Assembly: GCA_963850525.1 (NCBI GenBank)
Contig: CAWKLQ010000004.1
Coordinates: 682,001-746,000 of the forward strand
From: JAEMQF01 sp963850525
GTDB taxonomy: Bacteria; Pseudomonadota; Gammaproteobacteria; Burkholderiales; Burkholderiaceae_C
DNA: 64,000 nt
Direction of reading: 5' to 3'
In this document: piece by piece, positions 16,394-24,588 of the stretch
Layout: each line of letters opens with the position of its first letter
How positions within the stretch are numbered: the stretch's first letter is position 1
Made by a program: the position numbers and the translations under genes
Notes under the pieces: model-generated
Told to the model about the DNA's origin: nothing
Databases searched by the model: none
The model's input: only the letters and a program-made list of their open reading frames with translations

Positions 16394-16975
16394 TCAGTGC
16401 GGCAGACCGTGCAACCGGGATGCCGCGAGTTCACCAATGCGCCGCCCCATCGCCTCGCCGGCCTGGGTGGCGGCGCGGAAGTGGATGCCGCCGTGGATGC
16501 GCGCCTCCGACACTTCTTGCACGAAGTCCTCGAAGCGGGTCCAGCGCCGCGTCGCGCCCTTCAGCGTCGGGCTGCTCGTGCTGAGCAGCGGGGTCGGGCT
16601 CGCACCCAGTTCCGCTTTGAGCACGGCGAGTGGCGCGAGCGCGGCCTGGTAGGCGGCGTCGATCGACGCCTGTTGCGCCGGTAGCAGTTTCAACAGCACC
16701 GCGCGGTGCGCAGCGGCGATCGCGGCGTCGAGGGTCGGTGCTGCCTGGGGCGATTGCGGCGCGACCGCGGTCACCGCGTGGTGCGCGGCGGTCTGCACGA
16801 AGGCCATCACGCGCATTGCCGGCGGCGTGCCGATGCGCGCTTCCGCGATGATCTCGCCGGTCTTGACGTTCCAGTTGGTGATGGCGTCGGCGCGTGCTTC
16901 CGGCGCCAGCGCGGCGAGCACAGTGGCGAACAGCGTGACGCCGAGCCAGCTCGCGAGGGTTTGAATCGTTTTCAT
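16394..16975 (-). pseudogene. Internally deleted vanadium-haloperoxidase/PAP2-like secreted protein
   Basis: An intact 193-residue reading frame with an N-terminal signal peptide (MKTIQTLASWLGVTLFATVL to about residue 29) and AGGAGT upstream of ATG 16975. After it comes the usual start of exported vanadium-dependent haloperoxidase-like proteins (ITNWNVKTGEIIAEA). The C-terminal family end then follows directly (SSPTLKGATRRWTRFEDF, ARIHGGIHFRAATQAGEAMG). The whole central part that carries the vanadate/phosphate site (the WRP...R and PSGH motifs), about 200 residues, is absent. The deletion preserves the frame. The product could be made and exported but cannot have the family activity. Mutational decay is the simplest reading. 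Confidence 0.65.
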
Positions 16976-17040
16976 GAGAACTCCTGTCTTGACTTGTCGG
17001 GATTGAAGGCGGCGCGTCGTGAACGCGCCGCGAATGAACA

Positions 17041-17898
17041 TCAGTGCGTGAACACCACCACTTCGAGGTACTCGCCTGGAACGACCAACGACGCTGTGCC
17101 GCCGGTGTTCATCTGTTCGAGCAGCATCGTGATGTCGCGCTCCAGCCGCATCTGGCCGGCATCGTCGAGCGCCGCGAAGGCCTTGTGCGTGGGGCCGTAG
17201 AAGTCGCGGAACACCTGCACGAAGTGCGCCGCCGAGCGGTAGCGGAAGTTGAAGTGCTTGCGCTCGCAGCGCAGCTTCGCCGAGCGTGCGCCGAACAGTT
17301 CGGCCAGGTGCGCTTCGGTGCCCCAGAGCGCCGGTGACTTCACTCCCGCGGGCGGCGCCACGTGCGCGCCGATCACCTTGAACAGGCGCCCGATGAAACC
17401 CTCGGGCGTCCAGTTCGCCATGCCGATGCGGCCACCCGGGCGCAGCACGCGTTGCATCTCGCGCGCGGTGCGCGCGTGGTCGGGCGCGAACATGCAGCCG
17501 AAGGTGGACAGCACGACGTCATAGCTCGCGTCGGCGAAGGGCAGCGCTTCCACGTCGGCCACCTGGAACGTGACCGGCAGCCCTTCGGCTCTCGCCCGGT
17601 CGCGGCCCTTGTCGAGCAGCGCGGGAACGTAGTCGGTGGACGTCACCTGCGCGAAGCGCCGCGCCGCGGCGAGTGTGGCGTTGCCGTTGCCGGCGGCGAC
17701 GTCGAGCACGTGCTCGCCGGCGCAGATGTCGGCGGCTTCGGCGAGCGATTCACCGACAATCTGCAAGGTGGTGCCGACGACGGCGAAGTCGCCGCTGGCC
17801 CAGGTGGCTTGCTGGCGCAGTTTGATGGCGGCGAGGTCGGGTGCGGCGGCGGCAGCGCTTGCTGCCGCGGGCGAACGGGTTTCGAGGACATGGCTCAT
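17041..17898 (-). CDS. SAM-dependent class I methyltransferase
   Basis: A 285-residue protein from ATG 17898 (AGGAAA upstream). It has a Rossmann-fold methyltransferase core at about residues 55-180: GEHVLDVAAGNGNATLAAAR (motif I), STDYVPALLDKG (motif II), VADVEALPFADASYDVVLST (motif IV) and EMQRVLRPGGRIGMANW (motif post-IV). It resembles UbiE/COQ5-like enzymes that act on small molecules, but the substrate cannot be named. It is divergent from an AraC regulator, with 213 bp between them, suggesting that the regulator may control it. The N-terminal 25 residues are alanine-rich and probably disordered. Confidence 0.85.
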   Translation of the reverse strand: MSHVLETRSPAAASAAAAAPDLAAIKLRQQATWASGDFAVVGTTLQIVGESLAEAADICAGEHVLDVAAGNGNATLAAARRFAQVTSTDYVPALLDKGRDRARAEGLPVTFQVADVEALPFADASYDVVLSTFGCMFAPDHARTAREMQRVLRPGGRIGMANWTPEGFIGRLFKVIGAHVAPPAGVKSPALWGTEAHLAELFGARSAKLRCERKHFNFRYRSAAHFVQVFRDFYGPTHKAFAALDDAGQMRLERDITMLLEQMNTGGTASLVVPGEYLEVVVFTH

Positions 17899-18111
17899 GG
17901 GGTTTCCTGTGCTGATGGGTGGACCGCGGGCGTTGCGGCTCGCGGCCTTGAAGGGTTCGACGCGGGATTGCGGCGACGGTGTCATTCTTCGAAGAACGGT
18001 GCGTCGGCGCTTCTCCGTGCGTCGCGCGTCTTTGCTCGGGCATCCGCGCGTCGCGGCGCGCTTGATTCAAAATCCGCGGCACTTGATCGCACGTCTTGTG
18101 GAGGCCGTGCC

Positions 18112-19125
18112 ATGAACGACGACCCCTTGTCCGACGTGCTGAGCAGCGTGCGCCTGCGCGGCGCGGTGTTCTATTACGTGAACTGCGGCGACGACTGGGC
18201 TGCGCAAACGCCCGACTCGGCACAACTCGCCGCAGCCTTGATGCCCGGCGCCGAACATGTGATCGCGTACCACCTGGTCGTGCGCGGCGAAAGCTGGGCC
18301 AGCACCGGCGGCATGGAACCGGTGCACCTGGCACGCGGCGACATCGTGATGTTTCCGCGAGGTGACATCCACGTGATGTCGAGCGCGCCGGGAATGCGCG
18401 CCTTGCCCGACGACAACCACTGGCAAGTGCAGACACGCGACGAACCCAAACCCATCTCCCTGGTCTACCACCGCGGCCTGCTGCGTCCGGCGGGGGCGCA
18501 GACTGTGGAGGACGCCGGCACCATCATCGTCTGCGGCTTCATTGCCTGCGACTTGCGGCCCTTCAATCCGCTGATCGCGGCACTGCCGAAATTGCTGCGC
18601 CTGGCCGCGGGTGAACAGGGGCCGCAGGCCGCGTGGGTGGCGCCGATGCTGCACCAAGCGGTGTCGGAGTCGCTCGTGCGCCGCCCCGGCAGCGCGGCGG
18701 TGCTGGAGCGCGTCAGCGAGATGGTGTTCGTCGACGCGGCGCGACGCTACCTCGAGTCGCTGCCTGAGCAGGCCAGCGGCTGGCTCGGTGCGCTGCGCGA
18801 TCGCTACGTGGGCCGCGCGATCGCGCTGATGCATCAGCAGCCCGCGCAAGCCTGGACCATCGACGAACTCGGGCGCGAGGTCGGGCTGTCGCGCTCCGCG
18901 CTGCACGAACGTTTTGTCGAGCTGGCCGGCCAGCCGCCGATGCAATACCTGACGAACTGGCGCATGCAGTGCGGTGCGCGGCTGCTGCGGGAAAGCCAGG
19001 CCACTGTCGCGACGATCGCGCAAGACGTGGGCTACGACTCGGAAGCCGCGTTCGCGCGAGCTTTCAAGCGCCTCGTCGGTCAGCCCCCTGCAGCGTGGCG
19101 ACGCGCACAGCGGTGGGGGGCCTGA
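18112..19125 (+). CDS. AraC-family transcriptional regulator with cupin-type sensing domain
   Basis: A 337-residue AraC protein. The N-terminal cupin_6-like ligand domain covers about residues 10-190 (VIAYHLVVRGESW, LARGDIVMFPRGDIHVMSS). The C-terminal double helix-turn-helix runs from about 230 (YVGRAIALMHQQPAQAWTID, LGREVGLSRSALHERF, DVGYDSEAAFARAFKRLVG). ATG 18112 follows GGAG; longer upstream frames overlap the divergent methyltransferase and are rejected. It ends four bases before the stop of the convergent sugar-acid dehydratase gene. Regulators of this type often control a divergent enzyme of small-molecule modification, here the methyltransferase. Confidence 0.9.
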   Translation: MNDDPLSDVLSSVRLRGAVFYYVNCGDDWAAQTPDSAQLAAALMPGAEHVIAYHLVVRGESWASTGGMEPVHLARGDIVMFPRGDIHVMSSAPGMRALPDDNHWQVQTRDEPKPISLVYHRGLLRPAGAQTVEDAGTIIVCGFIACDLRPFNPLIAALPKLLRLAAGEQGPQAAWVAPMLHQAVSESLVRRPGSAAVLERVSEMVFVDAARRYLESLPEQASGWLGALRDRYVGRAIALMHQQPAQAWTIDELGREVGLSRSALHERFVELAGQPPMQYLTNWRMQCGARLLRESQATVATIAQDVGYDSEAAFARAFKRLVGQPPAAWRRAQRWGA

Positions 19126-19128
19126 GAA

Positions 19129-20667
19129 CTACATCGTCGCGCCCAGCTGCCACGGCACGAATTCGTTTTGCCCGTAGCCGTGGACTTCGCTCTTCGTTTT
19201 GATGCCCGACGCGGTTTGCAGCATCAGCTGAAAAATGCGCTCGCCGAGCTCATCGACGCTCGCGGTGCCGTCGATCACGTCGCCGCAATTGATGTCGATG
19301 TCGTCTTCCTGCTTGCGCCAGAGTTCGCTGTTGGTACTGAGCTTCAGCGACGGTGAGGGCGCGCAGCCGTAGGCCGAGCCGCGGCCGGTGGTGAAGCAGA
19401 TCAGGTTCGCCCCGCCCGCCACCTGACCGGTGGCGGACACCGGGTCGTAGCCCGGCGTGTCCATGAAGACCAGGCCTTTCGCGGTGACCGGCTGCGCGTA
19501 CTCATAAACGTCGACGAGGTTCGTCGTGCCGCTCTTGGCGATTGCGCCGAGCGACTTTTCGAGGATGGTCGTCAACCCGCCGGCCTTGTTGCCTGCAGAG
19601 GGGTTGTTGTCCATCTCGGCGTCGTTGCGCTCGCAGTGGCGCTCCCACCACTTGATTCGCGCGAGCAGCTTGTCGGCCACCGCAGGCGACACGGCGCGGC
19701 GTGTCAACAGGTGTTCGCCGCCGTAGATCTCGGGCGTTTCCGAGAGGATCGCCGTGCCGCCGTGGCGCACGAGCCGGTCCACCGCGGCGCCCAACGCCGG
19801 GTTGGCGCTGATGCCGGAGTACCCGTCGGAGCCGCCGCATTGCAAGCCCACAGTGATGTGGCTCGCGCTGACCGGCTCGCGCTTCACCTTGTTGGCTTCT
19901 TCCAGCAACCAGGTGATGAGCTCCACACCATGCGCCACGGTCTTGCGCGTGCCGCCGGTTTCCTGGATGTTGAAGGTGTGCAGCGCGGTGCCGGCGCTCA
20001 GGCCCTCTTGCTCCATCAAGCCCGCGATCTGATTCGTCTCGCAGCCGAGACCCACGACCAGGATCGCCGAAAAATTCGCGTGGCGCGCGTAACCGCCCAG
20101 CGTACGGCGCAGCAGTTGCAGCGGCTCGCCGTCGCTCGCCGTCGCGCAGCCACCGCCGTGCGTGAGCGCGATCACGCCGTCGACATTCGGGAATCGGGCG
20201 AGCGCCTCGGGGTGAATGTCGCGCCTGAAGTGGTCGGCGATCGCGCGCGCGACGGTGGCCGAGCAGTTCACCGACGTCAGCACGCCGACATAGTTGCGCG
20301 TCGCGATGCGTCCGTCGGCGCGGCGAATTCCCTGAAACGTTGCCGGCACATCGACATAGGCCGTCACCTGAGCACCCTGACCCGCTGCGTAGTCGCGCGC
20401 GAAGTGGCTGAACTCGAGGTTGTGGCTGTGCACATGCTGGCCCGGGGCGATTGCGCTCTTGGCGGTGCCGATGATTTGGTTGTAGCGCCGCACCGCCTCG
20501 CCCTGCGCGACCGCGCGCACGGCGACCTTGTGGCCCGGAGGAATCAGCCCGCTCACACGAACACCCTCGCCCGGCAGGACCGTGCCGCCGAGCAACTGAT
20601 GGCGCGCGATCACGACGTTGTCGGCCGCGTGGATGCGGATGATGGGCGATAGCGCGGCTGCGGTCAT
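19129..20667 (-). CDS. Altronate/galactarate dehydratase-family protein (UxaA/GarD type)
   Basis: A 512-residue full-length UxaA-family dehydratase. A SAF domain comes first (about 10-95, with LPPGHKVA-like LIPPGHKVAVRAVAQGEAVRR and HVHSHNLEF). The catalytic UxaA/GarD region follows (RNYVGVLTSVNCSATVA, THGGGCATASDG, GLGCETNQI, GLQCGGSDGYSGI). These enzymes remove water from aldonic or aldaric acids using a metal. It is the last gene of an operon with a diketo-acid hydrolase, an SDR, a TRAP transporter and an idonate-type dehydrogenase, so it probably dehydrates the sugar acid imported by that transporter. Altronate, galactarate and related acids cannot be distinguished here. Confidence 0.88.
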   Translation of the reverse strand: MTAAALSPIIRIHAADNVVIARHQLLGGTVLPGEGVRVSGLIPPGHKVAVRAVAQGEAVRRYNQIIGTAKSAIAPGQHVHSHNLEFSHFARDYAAGQGAQVTAYVDVPATFQGIRRADGRIATRNYVGVLTSVNCSATVARAIADHFRRDIHPEALARFPNVDGVIALTHGGGCATASDGEPLQLLRRTLGGYARHANFSAILVVGLGCETNQIAGLMEQEGLSAGTALHTFNIQETGGTRKTVAHGVELITWLLEEANKVKREPVSASHITVGLQCGGSDGYSGISANPALGAAVDRLVRHGGTAILSETPEIYGGEHLLTRRAVSPAVADKLLARIKWWERHCERNDAEMDNNPSAGNKAGGLTTILEKSLGAIAKSGTTNLVDVYEYAQPVTAKGLVFMDTPGYDPVSATGQVAGGANLICFTTGRGSAYGCAPSPSLKLSTNSELWRKQEDDIDINCGDVIDGTASVDELGERIFQLMLQTASGIKTKSEVHGYGQNEFVPWQLGATM

Positions 20668-20701
20668 GGGTTCGGTCGACTCCGGAGTTCAGCGCATCGG
20701 A

Positions 20702-21565
20702 TCAGTTGTCGATCAACGCCGCGTCCCAGGCGTGCACTTTTTGCTGCTGCTCGCCCAGGCCTTGAATCGAGAGCCGCATCGTGTCGCCCGGCTTCAGGAA
20801 CACGGGGGGCTTCATTCCCAGGCCCACGCCCGGCGGCGTGCCGGTCGTGATCAGGTCGCCGGGCAACAGCGTCATGAATTCGCTGATGTAGCTCACGAGG
20901 TGCGGCACGTCGAAAATCATGGTGCGCGTGCTGCCGTTCTGGCAGCGCTTGCCGTTCACGTCCAGCCACATCGTCAGGTTTTGCGAATCGGGCACTTCGT
21001 CGGTCGTCACCATCCACGGGCCGATGGGGCCGAAGGTGTCGCAGCCCTTGCCCTTGTCCCACTGGCCGCCGCGTTCGATCTGGTACTCGCGCTCCGACAC
21101 GTCGTTGACGACGCAGTAGCCCGCCACGTACTTCAACGCGTCGGCCTTGGACACATAGCGCGCCTTGGAGCCGATGACGATGCCCAGCTCCACTTCCCAA
21201 TCGCCCTTCACCGAGCCCTTGGGCAGGACGACGGCGTCGTTGCAGCCGACGATGCAGCTCGTCGTTTTCATGAACAGGACCGGTTCTTTCGGAATCGGGT
21301 TTCCGGTCTCGGCGGCGTGGTCGGAATAGTTGAGGCCCACGGCGACGAACTTGCTGCAGCCGCTCCACGGCGGCGCGATGCGCCCGGGGTTGCTGACCAC
21401 CGGCAGGCTCGCGACGTCGAGTTCGCGCAGCCGCTTCAGGCTGCCCGGGGTGAGCGTTTCGGCGCTGATGTCGGGCAACACCTCGCCCAGGTCACGCACT
21501 TTGCCCTGGGCGTCGATCAATGCCGGTTTTTCCGCCCCTTTGGGGCCGTAGCGCATCAGCTTCAT
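20702..21565 (-). CDS. Fumarylacetoacetate-hydrolase-family protein, probable 2,4-diketo-3-deoxy-sugar-acid hydrolase
   Basis: A 287-residue FAH-family hydrolase with a short N-terminal domain (MKLMRYGPKGAEKPALIDAQ) and the metal-binding catalytic domain (KFVAVGLNYSDHAAETG, DWEVELGIVIG, YCVVNDVSEREYQIERGGQW, KGCDTFGPIGPW, LPGDLITTGTPPGVGLG). This architecture matches the hydrolases that split 2,4-diketo-3-deoxy-L-fuconate or -rhamnonate into pyruvate plus a hydroxyacid. The preceding SDR is the expected enzyme to make the diketo substrate. The pair thus points to the oxidative, non-phosphorylating route for deoxy-sugar acids. The exact sugar is inferred only. Confidence 0.85.
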   Translation of the reverse strand: MKLMRYGPKGAEKPALIDAQGKVRDLGEVLPDISAETLTPGSLKRLRELDVASLPVVSNPGRIAPPWSGCSKFVAVGLNYSDHAAETGNPIPKEPVLFMKTTSCIVGCNDAVVLPKGSVKGDWEVELGIVIGSKARYVSKADALKYVAGYCVVNDVSEREYQIERGGQWDKGKGCDTFGPIGPWMVTTDEVPDSQNLTMWLDVNGKRCQNGSTRTMIFDVPHLVSYISEFMTLLPGDLITTGTPPGVGLGMKPPVFLKPGDTMRLSIQGLGEQQQKVHAWDAALIDN

Positions 21566-21623
21566 GAAGAGTCAGTCCTTGGTTGATGATGAATGATGGT
21601 TCGACGCGGTTTGCGCTTCGGCA

Positions 21624-22394
21624 TCAAAGCGCGAAGCCGCCGTCGACGAGCGGCGTCGTGCCGGTCGTGAACGCCGATTCGTCGGAGCCGAGGTAGACGG
21701 CGAGCATCGCCACTTCTTCGGCCGTCCCGAGCCGCCCCATCGGCTGGCGCGCGACGAATGCGGCCTCGACCTGGCCGAGCGTCTGGCCACTCGCTTTGGC
21801 CTGAGCAGCGATGCGTTCGCGCAGCGACGGCGACTCGATTGTCCCGGGGCAAATCGCGTTGCAGCGAATGCCTTGTTTGATGAAGTCCGCGGCAATCGCC
21901 TTGGTCAGGCCGATCACCGCCGCCTTGCTCGTGCCGTAGACAAAACGGTTCGGGATGCCGCGCACGCTCGACGCGCCCGAGGCGACATTGACGATCGACG
22001 CGCCGACACGATGTTGCTCGTAATGCGCGAGCATCGCCGGCAGCAGCGCGCGGCTCACGCGGTACATGGAGCGCACGTTGAGGTTGAAGGAAAAGTCCCA
22101 CGCCGCTTCGTCGCATTCGAGGATCGTGCCGTGATGCACGAAGCCCGCCGCGTTGAACAAGACTTGCACCGCGCCCACCTCGGCGGCAAGCGCGGCGATT
22201 GCGTGCGCGTCGGTCACATCCAGGCGCCGCGTCTTCACACCCGTCGTGCGCCCGACCTCGGCGAGCAAATCGGTGTTGAGGTCGGTCGCGATGACGCGCG
22301 CGCCTTCGCGCGCAAACGCGAGCGCTGTGGCGCGGCCTATGCCTTGGCCTGCGGCGGTGACGAGGGCCGTCTTGCCGGCGAGTCGTTGGGTCAT
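21624..22394 (-). CDS. SDR-family dehydrogenase, probable 2-keto-3-deoxy-sugar-acid dehydrogenase
   Basis: A 256-residue classical short-chain dehydrogenase from ATG 22394 (GGAAAG upstream). It has the dinucleotide motif TAAGQGIGRATA, an acidic residue after strand 2 (ATDLN, favouring NAD), NAAG, the catalytic Ser-Tyr-Lys (VASGAS, YGTSK) and PG...R in CPGTIESPSLRERI. It resembles the 2-keto-3-deoxy-L-fuconate/rhamnonate 4-dehydrogenases, and the adjacent FAH-type hydrolase would act on its product. An extended upstream reading frame runs through the DctM gene in another frame and is rejected. Confidence 0.88.
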   Translation of the reverse strand: MTQRLAGKTALVTAAGQGIGRATALAFAREGARVIATDLNTDLLAEVGRTTGVKTRRLDVTDAHAIAALAAEVGAVQVLFNAAGFVHHGTILECDEAAWDFSFNLNVRSMYRVSRALLPAMLAHYEQHRVGASIVNVASGASSVRGIPNRFVYGTSKAAVIGLTKAIAADFIKQGIRCNAICPGTIESPSLRERIAAQAKASGQTLGQVEAAFVARQPMGRLGTAEEVAMLAVYLGSDESAFTTGTTPLVDGGFAL

Positions 22395-22471
22395 GGAGCA
22401 AGCTTTCCGATGGGAGGCATGCGGCCGCTGCGGGCCGTGGGAGTCGATTCTAGAGAAGTCGACGCGACAGG

Positions 22472-23875
22472 CTATGTCGCGAATCCAAACGTGCGCGGCA
22501 TCCAGAGCGAGATGGCGGGGATATAGGTCAGGATCACCAGGCTCACGAGCAGCGGCACGAGCCACGGCAGGATCGCCATCGTGGTGCGCTCGACGCTCAG
22601 CTTGGCGACGCGCGCGAGCACGAAGAGGACCATGCCCATCGGCGGGTGCAGCAACCCGATCATCAGGTTCAGCACCATCACCAGGCCGAAGTGCACCGGG
22701 TTCACGCCGAGCTTGAGCGCGATCGGCAACAGGATGGGAACGAGGATCGTGATCGCCGCGGTGGGCTCGAGAAAGCAGCCGACGAAGAGCATCAGCAAAT
22801 TCGCCATCAGCAGAAACAGCCACGGCTCCTTGGTCACGGCGAGCACCCATTCGGCGATTGCCGCAGTGACGCCGGTGGCGGTGAGCATCCAGCCGAAGAT
22901 CGACGCGGCGGCGACGATGAACATCACCGTCGCCGTCGTTTCCACCGTGTCCAGGCTGACCTTGACGAACATCTTCCACGTCATCGTGCGGTACCACACG
23001 AGGCCCAGCACCATGGCCCACGCGCTCGCCGCGATCGCGCCTTCGGTGGGCGTGAACAGGCCCGTCGTCATGCCGCCGATGAGCAGCACCGGCGTCATGA
23101 TGGGCAGCACCGCCTGAAAGCGGAACACCCGGTCCAGCGCAAACAGCGAGACGATCGCGCCGAACACGACCGGCTGCGCCGGCAGTTCCATCTTGTTGAC
23201 GAGCGCCCAGGTCGCGACCGGCCAGACGATCACGATGCCGAGTTCGATCAGCGCACGGCCGATGCGGCTCCAGGAGAACTTGACGTCGGCGCCCCAGTTG
23301 TTCTTGTGCGCATAGTACGCGACCGTGAGCATCATCAGAAACGCCATCAAGACACCGGGCAGGATGCCGGCGAGGAACAGCGCGCCCACCGACACGTTGG
23401 CCATCATCGCGTAGATGACGAACGGCAGGCTCGGCGGAATGATGGGCCCGAGTGTGGCCGACGCCGCGGTCACGCCCACTGCAAACTCGAGGTCGTAGCC
23501 GTGGTCCTTCATCGCTTTGATTTCGACGGTGCCCAGGCCCGCGGCGTCGGCCACTGCGGTGCCGCTCATGCCGGCGAAAATCACCGAGCCAACGACGTTG
23601 ACGTGGCCCAGGCCGCCCTTGAGCCAACCGACGAGCGCGAGCGCAAAGTTGTAGATGCGGTTCGTGATGCCGGCGTTGTTCATCAAGTTGCCGGCGAGGA
23701 TGAAAAACGGCACGGCGAGCAGCGGAAAGCTGTCGATGCCGCCGATCATGCGGTGCACGACGGTGAGCGGCGGCTGATTGCCGCTGAGCCAGATGTAGAC
23801 CAGGCACGCGCCCGCCATCGCCATCGCCACCGGCAGGCCGCTGGCCATCAGAAACAGAAAAATGATCTTGAGCAT
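22472..23875 (-). CDS. dctM: TRAP transporter, large permease subunit (DctM)
   Basis: A 467-residue membrane protein with about a dozen hydrophobic segments, the core ion-coupled permease of a TRAP carrier. Family motifs include PLLAVPFFILAGNLMNNAGI, VFGSVIFAGMSGTAVADAAGLG-like GSVIFAGMSGTAVADA, and GLGTVEIKAM near the first third. LFVGCFLEPTAAITILVPIL and NLMIGLLHPPMGMVLFV lie near the C-terminus. It lies 33 bases after the DctQ gene and together with DctQ and DctP forms a complete carrier for the sugar acid degraded by the downstream enzymes. Confidence 0.95.
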   Translation of the reverse strand: MLKIIFLFLMASGLPVAMAMAGACLVYIWLSGNQPPLTVVHRMIGGIDSFPLLAVPFFILAGNLMNNAGITNRIYNFALALVGWLKGGLGHVNVVGSVIFAGMSGTAVADAAGLGTVEIKAMKDHGYDLEFAVGVTAASATLGPIIPPSLPFVIYAMMANVSVGALFLAGILPGVLMAFLMMLTVAYYAHKNNWGADVKFSWSRIGRALIELGIVIVWPVATWALVNKMELPAQPVVFGAIVSLFALDRVFRFQAVLPIMTPVLLIGGMTTGLFTPTEGAIAASAWAMVLGLVWYRTMTWKMFVKVSLDTVETTATVMFIVAAASIFGWMLTATGVTAAIAEWVLAVTKEPWLFLLMANLLMLFVGCFLEPTAAITILVPILLPIALKLGVNPVHFGLVMVLNLMIGLLHPPMGMVLFVLARVAKLSVERTTMAILPWLVPLLVSLVILTYIPAISLWMPRTFGFAT

Positions 23876-23908
23876 GCGCGCGCCTGAGCCTGTTCTACGT
23901 GTTCGCCG

Positions 23909-24472
23909 TCATTTGTCGCTCATGTGCGACTCGGGTCGCTCGAGCACCGAGTAGCCGCGCCGCAGGTGCACGCGCATCACCCACATCGAGCGCAGCGCCA
24001 TCGCGACGAAACCGAACAGCACGACGCTGTAGACGATATTCATCGGCAAGTCGACGATCGTCATCTGGTACGAGCCCATCTTCAGCATCATTTGCACCGT
24101 GGTCGCCGACATGGCGATCAGAAAGCCGATGCGCAACACGTCGACCGCGAGGGCCAATGCGCGGCAGGCGCGCGCCGGCAGGTAGCGGTACAGCAAGTCG
24201 ACCTGGATGTGGTTGTTCTTCGCCACGCCGATCGACGCGCCGACGAACACGACGCCGATCAGCAGGTAGCGCGCGATCTCCTCGGTCCACGACGCCGAAT
24301 TGTTCAGCGCGTAGCGCGTGAAGAACTGCGTGAACACGACCGCCGCGAGCACCCAGAAAAGCAGCAGCGCCGCCCAGGCCTCGATAGGCGTGCCGCTGAG
24401 GTCCACGGCCTCGTCGGTGGCGTGGAACTCGCCGTCGTCGCCCATCACCTTCGGGCCGGAATCGATGTCCAT
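23909..24472 (-). CDS. dctQ: TRAP transporter, small permease subunit (DctQ)
   Basis: A 187-residue protein with four hydrophobic segments after a 30-residue acidic N-terminus. The DctQ core RYALNNSASWTEEIARYLLI, followed by VFVGASIGVAKNNHIQVDLL, is clear. ATG 24472 is preferred over GTG 24475. It supports the DctM channel subunit encoded next. Upstream is a structured intergenic repeat that separates it from the binding-protein gene. Confidence 0.92.
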   Translation of the reverse strand: MDIDSGPKVMGDDGEFHATDEAVDLSGTPIEAWAALLLFWVLAAVVFTQFFTRYALNNSASWTEEIARYLLIGVVFVGASIGVAKNNHIQVDLLYRYLPARACRALALAVDVLRIGFLIAMSATTVQMMLKMGSYQMTIVDLPMNIVYSVVLFGFVAMALRSMWVMRVHLRRGYSVLERPESHMSDK

Positions 24473-24514
24473 CACCGAAGTCGCGCCCTGTCGTTCCGTT
24501 CAAGTGGCCGCCGC

Positions 24515-24588
24515 GGAGCCGGCTTCGCCGGTCCGCAAGCGGCGCCCCCTTGAGGGGGAGCGCCGAAGGCGCTACGGGGGTGGTTCAC
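24515..24588 (-). repeat. Hairpin-rich intergenic repeat between TRAP genes
   Basis: Between dctP and dctQ lies a run of nested small palindromes: CCGGCTTCGCCGG, CCCCCTTGAGGGGG and AGCGCCGAAGGCGCT, ending at the dctP stop codon. This type of element, with the same GGAGCCGGCTTCGCCGG and GGGGGAGCGCCGAAGGCGC cores, is familiar from intergenic regions of Comamonadaceae-type genomes. That recollection was not searched here. Placed after the binding-protein gene it may stabilise the upstream dctP transcript and reduce readthrough into the permease genes, giving more binding protein than permease. Confidence 0.65.

Noticed and set aside
17362..18111. Upstream extension of the AraC gene giving 587 residues
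   Set aside because: It would cover the divergent methyltransferase gene on the opposite strand; the AraC domain structure starts at 18112.
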